A stretch of 14,737 nt of DNA from JBBSUX01 sp038234045 (lineage in GTDB: Bacteria; Pseudomonadota; Gammaproteobacteria; Burkholderiales; Burkholderiaceae_C). How positions within the stretch are numbered: position 1 is the stretch's first letter; the number at the start of each line of letters is the position of its first letter. Below, piece after piece: positions 7,206-14,419 of the stretch. A program made the translations under genes and the position numbers. The stretch is taken from contig JBBSUX010000061.1 in the NCBI GenBank assembly GCA_038234045.1, positions 1-14,737 of the forward strand, written 5' to 3'. The notes under the pieces were generated by a model. That model was not told the DNA's origin, did not search any database, and saw only the letters and a program-made list of their open reading frames with translations.

Positions 7206-9950
7206 TCAAACGTCAATATTCGCCGCCCGCAGCGCATTCGTCTCAATAAATTCCCGCCGCGGTTCCACCTCGTCGCCCATCAGCATCGTGAAGACGCGAT
7301 CGGCCTCGATGGCGTCGTCGATCTGCACGCGTAACAAGCGGCGCACTTCCGGGTCCATCGTTGTTTCCCACAGCTGGCCGGGGTTCATTTCACCCAGGCC
7401 CTTGTAACGCTGGCGGCTGGTGGTGCGCTCGGCTTCGCTGATGAGCCAGCGCATGGCAGCGCGGAAGTCATTGACCTTTTCTTCCTTGGCGCGCTCGCCT
7501 TCGCCGCGCTTCACGGTGGCGCCTTCGGCCAGCAGGCCTTCGAACGTTTGCGCGGCGCGGGCCAGGGCATCGTAGTCGGCGCCGTGAACAAAATCCTGCG
7601 TGATGACGCTGCTCTTCACGTTGCCGTGGTGGCGGCGGCTGATGCGCAGAATGGGCTTGTCGCTGCGCACATCGAATTCGCTGGACACCTCGGCCGGCGC
7701 GCCGTTGCTGTGCAGTTCACGCAAACGCGCTTGCAGGGCCACTGCGCTGGCTTCAGCCGATGCGACGGTGTCCAGATCCAGCGCTACGCCGTCGGCGATG
7801 GCGCGTAGCGCTTCGGCATCCATGTAGCCACCCAGGCGGTGAATGACGGCGGCGGCAAGCTGGTGCTTGCGCGCCAGATCGTCTAATGTTTCGCCGCTCA
7901 GCACACGCGGGCTGTCGCCGCCGGTGGTGACGCTGGCATCTTTCAGCGCGATGCGGAGCAAGAAGGCGTCGAGCTCGTTCGGGCCCTGCAGATAGAGCTC
8001 TTCCTTGCCCGCCTTGACCTTGTAAAGCGGCGGCTGTGCGATGTAGATGTGGCCACGTTCCACCAGCTCGGGCATCTGGCGATAAAAGAAGGTGAGCAGC
8101 AGGGTGCGGATGTGGGCGCCGTCCACGTCGGCATCGGTCATGATGATGATGCGGTGATAGCGCAGCTTGGCGACGTTGAAGTCGTCGGAGCCGCCACCGC
8201 CTCCGCTGTTCTTGCCCTCAATCGCACCATCGGAGCCGCCGGCCTTGCCGATTCCGGTGCCCAACGCGGTGATCAGCGTCAGGATTTCATTGCTGGTGAG
8301 CAGCTTTTCATAACGCGCTTTTTCCACGTTCAGGATCTTGCCCCGCAGCGGGAGGATCGCCTGGAACTTGCGGTCGCGGCCCTGCTTGGCGCTGCCGCCT
8401 GCGGAGTCGCCCTCCACCAGGTAGATCTCGCACATGGCGGGGTCTTTTTCCTGGCAATCTGCGAGCTTGCCGGGCAGGCCCATCCCGTCGAGCACGCCCT
8501 TGCGGCGCGTCATGTCGCGGGCCTTGCGGGCCGCTTCGCGGGCGCGGGCCGCCTCTACGATCTTGCCGCAGATGATCTTGGCGTCGGCCGGGCGCTCCTG
8601 CAGAAAATCGTGGAGCAGGCGGCCGACGATGTCTTCCACCGGCGCTCGCACTTCACTGCTAACCAGCTTGTCCTTGGTCTGGCTGCTGAACTTGGGCTCG
8701 GGAACCTTCACGCTCAGCACGCAGCACAGGCCTTCGCGCATGTCGTCACCGGTGACTTCAACCTTCGCCTTCTTGGCGAACTCGTGCTCTTCGATGTACT
8801 TGTTGATGACGCGCGTCATCGCTGCGCGCAAGCCCGTGAGGTGGGTGCCGCCGTCGCGCTGCGGAATGTTGTTGGTAAAGCAAAGCACCTGCTCGCTGTA
8901 GCTGCTGTTCCACTGCATGGCCACTTCGATGCCGATGTGCGTGCCGGGAATGCCGCCATAGGTTTCGGCAGGTTTCTCGCCTGCGGCATAGAACGTGGTG
9001 GGGTGCAACACCGTCTTGCCCTTGTTGATGAATTCAACAAAGCCGCGCACGCCGCCGGTGCCTGAGAAATCGTCTTCCTTGCCGCTGCGCTCGTCCTTCA
9101 GCCGGATGCGCACGCCATTGTTCAAAAACGAGAGTTCGCGCAGGCGCTTGGCCAGGATCTCGTAATGAAAGTCGGCGTTTTCCTTGAAGATTTCATCATC
9201 GGGCAGAAAGTGCACTTCGGTGCCGCGCTTGTCGGTGTCGCCGGTGATCTTCATCGGGCTGACTTCAATGCCATCCACCATTTCGACGATACGGTTCTGC
9301 ACGAAACCCCGGCTGAACTCCAGCACATGCATCTTGCCGTTGCGGCGCACCGTGAGGCGCAGCATCTTGCTGAGCGCGTTGACGCAGCTCACGCCCACGC
9401 CGTGCAGGCCGCCCGAGACCTTGTAACTGTTCTGGTTGAATTTGCCGCCAGCGTGCAGCTCCGTCAGCGCGATCTCTGAGGCACTGCGCTTGGGCTCATG
9501 TTTGTCATCCATCTTGACGTTGGTGGGGATGCCGCGCCCGTTGTCGGTGACGCTTACCGAGTTGTCGCTGTGAATCGTCACCACGATGTCGTCGCAGTGG
9601 CCGGCCAGCGCTTCGTCGATCGAGTTGTCGACCACCTCGAACACCAGATGGTGCAGGCCGGTGCCGTCCGACGTATCGCCGATGTACATGCCGGGCCGCT
9701 TGCGCACCGCCTCAAGCCCTTCGAGGATGGTGATGGAGCTTTCGCCATACGCGGCCGAAGCGGCACTGCCGGTAAGAGCCGGCTCGGCGTTGGCGGCGCT
9801 ATCGACCGATGGGTTGAGCTCGATCGGCAGTGCGCTTTCGATCTCGGCTTCGTACACCGGCTCGGTGTGCGGTGTTGCGGCATCGCGCTCGGCCGCATTG
9901 GCCGCCGGATTCGGGACGGAAGGTGCGTCGGGCTTTTTCGGATCGGTCAT
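7206..9950 (-). CDS. gyrB: DNA gyrase subunit B
   Basis: GyrB is the ATPase and Toprim subunit of gyrase, which adds negative supercoils with GyrA. The 914-residue protein shows the GHKL ATPase motifs EVVDNSIDEA (105-114), DNGRGIP (136-142) and GGLHGVGVSCVNALS (180-194). The Toprim motifs are EGDSAGGSAKQGRDR (513-527) and DADVDG (606-611), and the conserved tail is RYKGLGEMNPGQLWETTMDP (848-867). The Gram-negative-type region between DADVDG and the tail is present. Two features make it longer than most homologues: an acidic, Ala/Pro-rich N-terminal extension of about 70 residues before the usual ITILEGLEAVRKRPGMYIG start, and a Gly-rich insert at about 570-588. The N-terminal start at 9950 has a modest AGAGAAAG ribosome site, and no other Met occurs before MYIGDT. 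It lies downstream of dnaN on the same strand. Confidence 0.98.
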   Translation of the reverse strand: MTDPKKPDAPSVPNPAANAAERDAATPHTEPVYEAEIESALPIELNPSVDSAANAEPALTGSAASAAYGESSITILEGLEAVRKRPGMYIGDTSDGTGLHHLVFEVVDNSIDEALAGHCDDIVVTIHSDNSVSVTDNGRGIPTNVKMDDKHEPKRSASEIALTELHAGGKFNQNSYKVSGGLHGVGVSCVNALSKMLRLTVRRNGKMHVLEFSRGFVQNRIVEMVDGIEVSPMKITGDTDKRGTEVHFLPDDEIFKENADFHYEILAKRLRELSFLNNGVRIRLKDERSGKEDDFSGTGGVRGFVEFINKGKTVLHPTTFYAAGEKPAETYGGIPGTHIGIEVAMQWNSSYSEQVLCFTNNIPQRDGGTHLTGLRAAMTRVINKYIEEHEFAKKAKVEVTGDDMREGLCCVLSVKVPEPKFSSQTKDKLVSSEVRAPVEDIVGRLLHDFLQERPADAKIICGKIVEAARAREAARKARDMTRRKGVLDGMGLPGKLADCQEKDPAMCEIYLVEGDSAGGSAKQGRDRKFQAILPLRGKILNVEKARYEKLLTSNEILTLITALGTGIGKAGGSDGAIEGKNSGGGGGSDDFNVAKLRYHRIIIMTDADVDGAHIRTLLLTFFYRQMPELVERGHIYIAQPPLYKVKAGKEELYLQGPNELDAFLLRIALKDASVTTGGDSPRVLSGETLDDLARKHQLAAAVIHRLGGYMDAEALRAIADGVALDLDTVASAEASAVALQARLRELHSNGAPAEVSSEFDVRSDKPILRISRRHHGNVKSSVITQDFVHGADYDALARAAQTFEGLLAEGATVKRGEGERAKEEKVNDFRAAMRWLISEAERTTSRQRYKGLGEMNPGQLWETTMDPEVRRLLRVQIDDAIEADRVFTMLMGDEVEPRREFIETNALRAANIDV
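8187..8243 (-). repeat. Gly-rich in-frame insert in the GyrB Toprim region with an internal direct repeat
   Basis: Codons 570-588 of gyrB encode a Gly/Ser-rich segment between GTGIGK and DDFN. In E. coli GyrB these flanks are almost adjacent. The segment contains GGSD near each end. At DNA level TCGGAGCCGCC occurs at 8185-8195 and again at 8230-8240, exactly 45 bases (15 codons) apart, consistent with an in-frame duplication or slippage origin. Confidence 0.75.
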
Positions 9951-10117
9951 GTCGGCTTTCTCTGCAATCTCACTCGAACGGGCACGCCTGCGAAGCCGGG
10001 TGCCGGCGCCGTAGCAGCATTAACGTTTCCAAGCACGAAAAGTGCCTATAACGTAGGCTGTACAATCGGTACTAGCTATTACTTTAATAATGATGTCAGA
10101 TCTTTGGATCTTGAAGG
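9951..10117 (-). other. gyrB-dnaN intergenic leader
   Basis: These 167 bases separate the dnaN stop from the gyrB start. The dnaN-proximal half is AT-rich and carries a short hairpin (AGATC and GATCT around 4 bases). I see promoter-like pieces on the minus strand, such as GTTATAGG, but no well-spaced -35/-10 pair. gyrB may have its own promoter here or be read through from dnaN. Confidence 0.35.
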
Positions 10118-11239
10118 TCAAATGCGCATCGGCATCACCACGTACTTGAACCCGGCGTCGTCAGGGTTGGTGAGAAGCGCCGAGCTATTGGAGTCGGTCA
10201 GCTCGATCGTCACCATGTCCTGCTGCATGTTGGTAAGCGCGTCGATCAGGTAGGTAACGTTGAAGCCGATTTCGATGACGTCGCCGTCGTAGTCGATATC
10301 GAGCTCGTCCATCGCCTCTTCCTGCTCGGCGTTGTTGCTCGCCACGCGCAGCGTGCCGGGCTCCAGGTTCAGGCGCACGCCCTTGAACTTCTCGCTGGTC
10401 AGGATGGCGGTGCGCTGCAGGGTTGACAGCAATGGCGCGCGGCCCAGCGTGACGCTGTTCTTGTGGTTCTTCGGGATCACGCGGTTGTAGTCGGGGAACT
10501 TGCCTTCGACCAGCTTGGTGACAAATTCCATTCCGCCGAACGAAAAGCGCGCCTGGTTGTGGGCGAACTGCATCTCGATGCGCGGCGGGTTTTCGTCGTC
10601 GCCGCCATCGCTGAGCAGGCGCTGCAGCTCGATGACAGTCTTGCGCGGCAGGATCACTTCCTGCTTAGGTACTTCTACATCGAGCTGTGCCGAGGCAAAG
10701 GCGAGACGGTGGCCGTCGGTCGCCACCAGACTCAAGGTTTTGCCTTCGGCCACGAACAGGATGCCGTTCAGGTAATAGCGGATGTCATGCACCGCCATCG
10801 CAAAGCTCACTTGCCCGAGCAGGCTTTTGAGCGTTTTCTGCGGCACGCTGAAGGTCGGGCCGAAGCTGGCTGCTTCCTGCACCAGCGGAAAGTCTTCGGC
10901 CGGCAGCGACTGCAGTGTGAAGCGGCTCTTGCCGCCCTTCAGGATCAGCTTTCCGCCCGTGGATTCAAGCGTGACGGTTTGGTCCGATGGCAGCGTGCGC
11001 AGGATGTCGATCAGCTTGCGTGCACCGATGGTGCTGGTGAAGCCGCCCTCGTCACCGCCGAGCTCGGCCGATGTGCGGATCTGGATCTCCAGATCGCTGG
11101 TGGTGAGCCGCGTGCGGCCGCCTTCCTTCTGCAGCAACACGTTGGCAAGAATCGGCAGAGTGTGCCGCCGCTCGACGATGCCCGATACCGACTGCAACGC
11201 AGCCAGCAGCTTTTCCTGGGGAGCCTTCAGCACGATCAT
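10118..11239 (-). CDS. dnaN: DNA polymerase III beta subunit (sliding clamp)
   Basis: DnaN forms the ring-shaped dimer that tethers DNA polymerase III to DNA and docks many clamp-binding proteins. The 373-residue protein has the three-domain clamp layout. It starts MIVLKAPQEKLLAALQSVSG, followed by the family stretch RRHTLPILANVLL. The second domain includes IRYYLNGILF and TDGHRLAFA, and the third carries GKFPDYNRVIPKN. It ends in YVVMPMRI, the conserved tail that helps form the client-binding pocket. The length is a few residues above the usual 366-371, with a small polar stretch SDGGDDENPP near residue 210. A GAGGA ribosome site lies about 5 bases before the ATG at 11239. It lies between dnaA and gyrB on the same strand. 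Confidence 0.98.
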   Translation of the reverse strand: MIVLKAPQEKLLAALQSVSGIVERRHTLPILANVLLQKEGGRTRLTTSDLEIQIRTSAELGGDEGGFTSTIGARKLIDILRTLPSDQTVTLESTGGKLILKGGKSRFTLQSLPAEDFPLVQEAASFGPTFSVPQKTLKSLLGQVSFAMAVHDIRYYLNGILFVAEGKTLSLVATDGHRLAFASAQLDVEVPKQEVILPRKTVIELQRLLSDGGDDENPPRIEMQFAHNQARFSFGGMEFVTKLVEGKFPDYNRVIPKNHKNSVTLGRAPLLSTLQRTAILTSEKFKGVRLNLEPGTLRVASNNAEQEEAMDELDIDYDGDVIEIGFNVTYLIDALTNMQQDMVTIELTDSNSSALLTNPDDAGFKYVVMPMRI

Positions 11240-11299
11240 GAGTTTCCTCGTCTCGAATTGGTTTTTTGTAATGCTTTAACGCTGCGCTAGACCGCACCC

Positions 11300-11445
11300 G
11301 ACATTTTCGCTGGTTTCAACGATGCCCGAGCTGCATGGCGCCTCTTCGCGAGAAACACCGTGGGACCGGCTTTGCCGGACCGCTGGTGTTGCCGCCGGAA
11401 GGGGGTTGGCGAAGCGACACGCAGTGCGCGAAGACTGGGGGTGAG
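11300..11445. repeat. Possible dispersed intergenic repeat element of Comamonadaceae type
   Basis: The dnaA-dnaN gap has the hairpin at 11354-11390 followed by a G-run-rich part (GGAAGGGGGTTGGCGAAGCG, later GCGCGAAGACTGGGGG). This combination resembles intergenic elements I recall from Comamonadaceae genomes, where a 'CGGCTTTGCCGG' hairpin is followed by similar GCGAAGCG-rich sequence. Only one copy is in this window, so the call depends on memory and not on repetition seen here. Confidence 0.4.
11354..11390. repeat. Long imperfect hairpin between dnaA and dnaN
   Basis: AACACC at 11354-11359 pairs with GGTGTT at 11385-11390. Inside, GG pairs with CC (11363-11364 with 11380-11381) and CCGGC pairs with GCCGG (11366-11370 with 11374-11378) around a TTT loop. 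That gives 13 base pairs with a symmetric 3x3 internal loop and one A-A mismatch. It lies about 60 bases past the dnaA stop on the minus strand. No T-run follows, so it is not a textbook terminator, though it could slow or end dnaA transcription. Confidence 0.6.
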
Positions 11446-11450
11446 CCAAG

Positions 11451-12893
11451 TCATCCCTTAAGGGTCTGCTCCAGCACATGCAGCTGCTGGTTCAGCTCGG
11501 TCATCTGCTGGCGCTCGGCGGCGATCTTGCGCACGGCATGCAGCACCGTCGTGTGGTCGCGCCCACCGAAGAGCTCACCGATCTCGGGCAGGCTCTTCTG
11601 CGTCAGCTCCTTGGCCAGGTACATCGCAATCTGCCGCGGCCGCGCAATGCTGGCCGGGCGCTTCTTGCTATACATGTCGGCGACCTTGATCTTGTAATAG
11701 TCAGCTACCGTCTTCTGGATGTTTTCGACGCCGATCTGCCGGTTCTGGATCGACAGTAGATCCCGCAGCGCTTCGCGAGCCAGCTGGATCGAGATTTCCT
11801 TCTGGTTAAAGCGCGAATACGCCAGGATCTTGCGCAGCGCGCCTTCGAGCTCGCGCACGTTGCTGCGCACGTTTTTGGCGACGAAGAAAGCGACTTCCTC
11901 GGGCATTTCGGTGGATTCGGAGCGCGCCTTGTTGATCAGGATCGCAACGCGCATTTCGAGCTCGGGCGGCTCGATGGCCACGGTGAGCCCCGAATCGAAG
12001 CGCGAAACCAGCCGCTCATGGATGTCGGCCAGGCCCTTTGGATAGGTGTCTGACGTCATCACGATGTGGCTCTTTTTTGCCAGTAGCGCTTCGAAGGCGT
12101 TGAAGAACTCTTCCTGCGTGCGGTCCTTGTTGGCGAAGAATTGCACATCGTCGATCAACAGCAGATCGAGCGAGTGGTAGCGCTCCTTGAACTCGTCGAA
12201 CGTCTTGCGTTGATACGCTTTAACCACATCCGACACGAACTGCTCGGCATGGATGTAGAGAACTTTCGATTCCGGCCGATCGGCGAGCAGCTTGTTGCCT
12301 ACCGCGTGCATCAGGTGGGTCTTGCCCAGGCCGACCCCGCCGTAGATAAAAAGCGGGTTGTAAAGATGCCCCGGCATGCCGGCGACGTGCATGGCCGCTG
12401 CGCGCGCCATGCGGTTGGCTGTGCCTTCGACCAGGGTGTCGAAAGTAAGCCCGGAATTGAGCCGATTCTTGAAGCCGCCGGGAGCGCTTTCGTCGATCGA
12501 TAGCCCTGCCGGCTCGGATGGCCTTTCGGAGGCTGGTCGATCGCTTGTCAGAGTAGAAGCTGCCCGCCTGACGGGCACTTCCCGCTGAGCAAGCGCCAAC
12601 TCCAAAGCGATTGGTTGGCCGTAAATTTGCTCGAGAACCTGGGCAATCCGCCCTGCGTACTGGGCGCGTATCCAGTCCAGTTTGAAGCGGTTGCCCACGT
12701 AAAGTGTAGCGCGTGAGAAGTCGCCTGCCACCTGCGCCACCAGAGGCTTGATCCAGGTGTTGAACTGCTGTTCGGGCAGTTCCTGGGCCAGCTGTTCGGC
12801 GCATGCCTGCCAGAGACTTCTGGCCGCTGCTTCGTCCGGGTCTGCTTCGTTGCTATGGGGTGTTTCCGGAGTCATGAGTCGCGTTGCCGCCAT
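11451..12893 (-). CDS. dnaA: Chromosomal replication initiator protein DnaA
   Basis: DnaA binds DnaA boxes at oriC, unwinds the origin and loads the helicase. The 480-residue protein has all four domains. Domain I contains LWQACAEQLAQELPEQQFNTWIKPL (27-51). A variable Ser/Pro/Arg linker lies near 105-145. The AAA+ domain carries Walker A GGVGLGKTH (185-193), Walker B LLLIDDVQ (244-251) and SRFDSG with an arginine-finger candidate Arg298. The DNA-binding domain carries the signature RDHTTVLHA (445-453). The start is uncertain: the ATG at 12893 gives MAATRL, while the ATG at 12875 gives MTPETP. Neither has a strong ribosome site. A DnaA-box-like site overlaps the first start, which suggests autoregulation. 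Confidence 0.98.
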   Translation of the reverse strand: MAATRLMTPETPHSNEADPDEAAARSLWQACAEQLAQELPEQQFNTWIKPLVAQVAGDFSRATLYVGNRFKLDWIRAQYAGRIAQVLEQIYGQPIALELALAQREVPVRRAASTLTSDRPASERPSEPAGLSIDESAPGGFKNRLNSGLTFDTLVEGTANRMARAAAMHVAGMPGHLYNPLFIYGGVGLGKTHLMHAVGNKLLADRPESKVLYIHAEQFVSDVVKAYQRKTFDEFKERYHSLDLLLIDDVQFFANKDRTQEEFFNAFEALLAKKSHIVMTSDTYPKGLADIHERLVSRFDSGLTVAIEPPELEMRVAILINKARSESTEMPEEVAFFVAKNVRSNVRELEGALRKILAYSRFNQKEISIQLAREALRDLLSIQNRQIGVENIQKTVADYYKIKVADMYSKKRPASIARPRQIAMYLAKELTQKSLPEIGELFGGRDHTTVLHAVRKIAAERQQMTELNQQLHVLEQTLKG

Positions 12894-12901
12894 GTGGACA
12901 T
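12893..12901 (-). promoter_or_regulatory. dnaA: DnaA-box-like site at the dnaA start
   Basis: TGTGGACAT on the plus strand (ATGTCCACA on the minus strand) matches the TTATNCACA DnaA-box consensus at 7 of 9 positions. It overlaps the first possible start codon of dnaA by one base. Confidence 0.45.
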
Positions 12902-12930
12902 GACGCAGTGTTCGAACGCTGGAATTCTAA

Positions 12931-12959
12931 ATTATCAAACAGTTGTCCACACCCCTGAA
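12931..12959 (-). promoter_or_regulatory. dnaA: Putative dnaA promoter with an embedded DnaA box
   Basis: On the minus strand GATAAT (12931-12936) is one base from the sigma-70 -10 consensus. A weak -35 (TTCAGG, 12954-12959) stands 17 bases upstream. Within the spacer, TTGTCCACA (12943-12951, plus strand) matches the DnaA-box consensus at 8 of 9 positions. A DnaA site between -35 and -10 would fit the known autorepression of dnaA genes. The box match is good and the promoter is a plausible inference. Confidence 0.5.
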
Positions 12960-13144
12960 TTTTCTGAAAGCCACGGGAAATGCCTATTGCGGATCGGCCT
13001 CGTACCTCCTCAGGCATGGCAATTTCGGCGCGTTCGTTGCCACGGAGGCTGATGTAGGAGACAATCGCGGGTTTCCCGAAACACCGGTCGTGGCGCCGCG
13101 TCTTTGACGCCTTCAGCTGACTGGCATCTCCGGGGTCGTGATCG

Positions 13145-13195
13145 CTTGCGGAATGACGCCAGCATTGCCCCGATTCAATCGGGCGCTGCCGCAAG
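13145..13195. repeat. Nested inverted repeat in the candidate origin region
   Basis: Three arms nest around one centre: CTTGCGG (13145-13151) with CCGCAAG (13189-13195), CAGC (13160-13163) with GCTG (13185-13188), and CCCGATT (13169-13175) with AATCGGG (13177-13183) around a single C. Together they give 18 base pairs with bulges mainly on the left side. It could extrude as a cruciform in DNA or fold in the rpmH leader RNA. Confidence 0.6.
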
Positions 13196-13267
13196 GTCTG
13201 ACGAAGGCACTGCAGGGCACTCTTCCCGCAGCTTTCTTCGCGCCAGCTCGTTTTATTTTTTACTTTC

Positions 13268-13282
13268 AGTACTTTTTGTACT
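13268..13282. repeat. Small hairpin in the rpmH leader
   Basis: AGTAC and GTACT flank a TTTTT loop, ending 20 bases before the rpmH ATG and just upstream of its GAGGA ribosome site. It is short and AT-rich, so its meaning is uncertain. Confidence 0.4.
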
Positions 13283-13302
13283 TCCATTGAGGAACCATCG
13301 TC

Positions 13303-13437
13303 ATGAAGCGCACTTACCAGCCCTCCAAGATCCGTCGCGCCCGCACCCACGGTTTTCTCGTGCGCATGAAGACTCGCGGCGGCCGTGCCGTCATCAACGC
13401 GCGTCGTGCCAAGGGCCGCAAGCGCCTGGCTGTCTGA
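13303..13437 (+). CDS. rpmH: 50S ribosomal protein L34
   Basis: L34 is a small, very basic protein of the large ribosomal subunit. The 44-residue sequence starts MKRTYQPSKIRRARTHGFLV and ends GRKRLAV, with RMKTRGGRAVINARRAKG between. This is the near-invariant bacterial L34 sequence at the usual length. A GAGGAACC ribosome site precedes the ATG. It is divergent from dnaA and leads the rpmH-rnpA-yidD-yidC cluster, with rnpA starting about 117 bases downstream. Confidence 0.98.
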   Translation: MKRTYQPSKIRRARTHGFLVRMKTRGGRAVINARRAKGRKRLAV

Positions 13438-13554
13438 TTGCACTGACCCGCTGGCATCTGTCGCTTTGCTGTTGCGCTGATCCGGTCAATGCGCGCATTT
13501 CCCGGCATTGGTTTCGGTAATGCGAAGAGTTGCAGAGAGGTCCTGGGTGGCCGC

Positions 13555-14106
13555 GTGCAACGCCTGAAGACCCGTCAGCAGTTTCGGGAGGTGCTCGCCG
13601 GTGGCGTTGTCTCTCGATCGCCCCATTTCGCGCTGCATCGGCTCCGTCTGCTGCGGGCGCCTGAGGCAGATGGCGCCGTCCCGCAGGGGCGAGCGGATTC
13701 CGACTCGAGCGTTCAAGGCGCCGCGGCGCCAGCGTCAGTAAGCCCTTCTTCACGGACTCCGGCTCCCTTGTTCTCCCCATCGGGCGAGCCGTGGCTTGGT
13801 GCCATGGTGCCCAAGCGATGGGCGCGGCGCGCGGTCACACGCAACGCGATCAAGCGGCAGGTCTACACGGTATGTGGCGATCTCGCTCCGCGCTTTGGCA
13901 CGGATGTGGCTTACGTGGTTCGTCTGCGAAGCACTTTTGATCGAACTAAATTTGTCAGCGCAAGCTCGGATGTGCTCAAGCTTGCCGTGCGCCTTGAATT
14001 GCTCCAGCTCGTAGCGCGTGTGTTGAAGGCGGATCGATCCGGCTCGGTTGTCCCGTCGCCAGCCGAAACGCCGCCGAATGCCCTGACCACCCACCATGAC
14101 AAATAG
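13555..14106 (+). CDS. rnpA: Ribonuclease P protein component
   Basis: RnpA binds the RNase P RNA and helps it trim 5' leaders from precursor tRNAs. I chose the GTG at 13555 (183 residues) because it gives the family's N-terminus QRLKTRQQFREVL. The ATG at 13489 would add 22 residues unlike RnpA, and GGGTGG or AGAGAGG upstream of the GTG can serve as a ribosome site. The core is clear: RSPHFALHRL (21-30), then GAMVPKRWARRAVTRNAIKR (82-101), which carries the basic 'RNR'-type motif that contacts RNA. The protein is long: about 45 Ala/Ser/Pro-rich residues (34-78) split the first strand from the motif, and a Ser/Pro tail ends it. The last 11 bases overlap yidD. Confidence 0.95.
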   Translation: MQRLKTRQQFREVLAGGVVSRSPHFALHRLRLLRAPEADGAVPQGRADSDSSVQGAAAPASVSPSSRTPAPLFSPSGEPWLGAMVPKRWARRAVTRNAIKRQVYTVCGDLAPRFGTDVAYVVRLRSTFDRTKFVSASSDVLKLAVRLELLQLVARVLKADRSGSVVPSPAETPPNALTTHHDK

Positions 14107-14419
14107 TTTGCAGTCGTGGCGCCAATGGCCACGCCGGGTTTTGATGGGCGCGGTACGCGCCTATCGCCTGTTACTGAGCCCATGGCTTGGTAGCCAATGC
14201 CGATTCGAGCCTACCTGTTCCGTGTACTCGCTCGAGGCGCTCGAGCGCCATGGCGCGTTGCATGGCAGCTATCTCACCTTGCGGCGGATTGGTCGTTGCC
14301 AGCCCTGGTGTACCGGTGGCTGCGACCCGGTGCCTTCTGTGTGGCCACCTGTTGGCAGCAACAAGCGCAGCGCCACCGACCATCATTTCTCATTGCCTGA
14401 CCAGAAACCTTCCGCATGA
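14096..14419 (+). CDS. yidD: Membrane protein insertion efficiency factor YidD
   Basis: YidD is a small inner-face membrane-associated protein that aids insertion of membrane proteins alongside YidC. The 107-residue product has an amphipathic, basic N-terminus with RVLMGAVRAYRLLLSPWLG (14-32). The family's conserved core follows: CRFEPTCSVYSLEALERHG (35-53), then RIGRCQPWCTGGCDPVP (64-80), including the conserved cysteines and GG-DPVP. A polar tail of about 25 residues ends it. The start codon lies inside the end of rnpA (11-base overlap), and its TGA overlaps the yidC ATG (ATGA). Translation of the three genes is therefore probably coupled. Confidence 0.96.
   Translation: MTNSLQSWRQWPRRVLMGAVRAYRLLLSPWLGSQCRFEPTCSVYSLEALERHGALHGSYLTLRRIGRCQPWCTGGCDPVPSVWPPVGSNKRSATDHHFSLPDQKPSA

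Larger units (their letters stand above)
12894..13302. other. oriC: dnaA-rpmH intergenic region, candidate replication origin
   Basis: These 409 bases lie between the divergent dnaA and rpmH genes, the usual place of oriC in betaproteobacteria. They include the dnaA promoter and DnaA boxes near the dnaA end, an AT-rich patch next to them (12924-12940), and a T-rich patch before rpmH (13248-13282). They also hold a nested inverted repeat at 13145-13195 and a short hairpin at 13268-13282. Only two DnaA-box-like sites were found by eye, fewer than expected for a functional origin, and no exact TTATCCACA is present. The location argues for oriC; the motif content is weak. Confidence 0.45.

Noticed and set aside
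8049..9065. 338-residue open frame antisense to gyrB
   Set aside because: It is opposite the conserved GyrB coding frame; the His/Ala/Val-rich composition is typical of a shadow.
12980..13017. ATGCCT/AGGCAT inverted repeat in the origin region
   Set aside because: Only 6 base pairs with a 26-base gap; within chance expectation for this length.
12853..13443. 196-residue minus-strand open frame spanning the dnaA-rpmH gap
   Set aside because: It runs antisense through all of rpmH and overlaps the dnaA start; no recognised domain.
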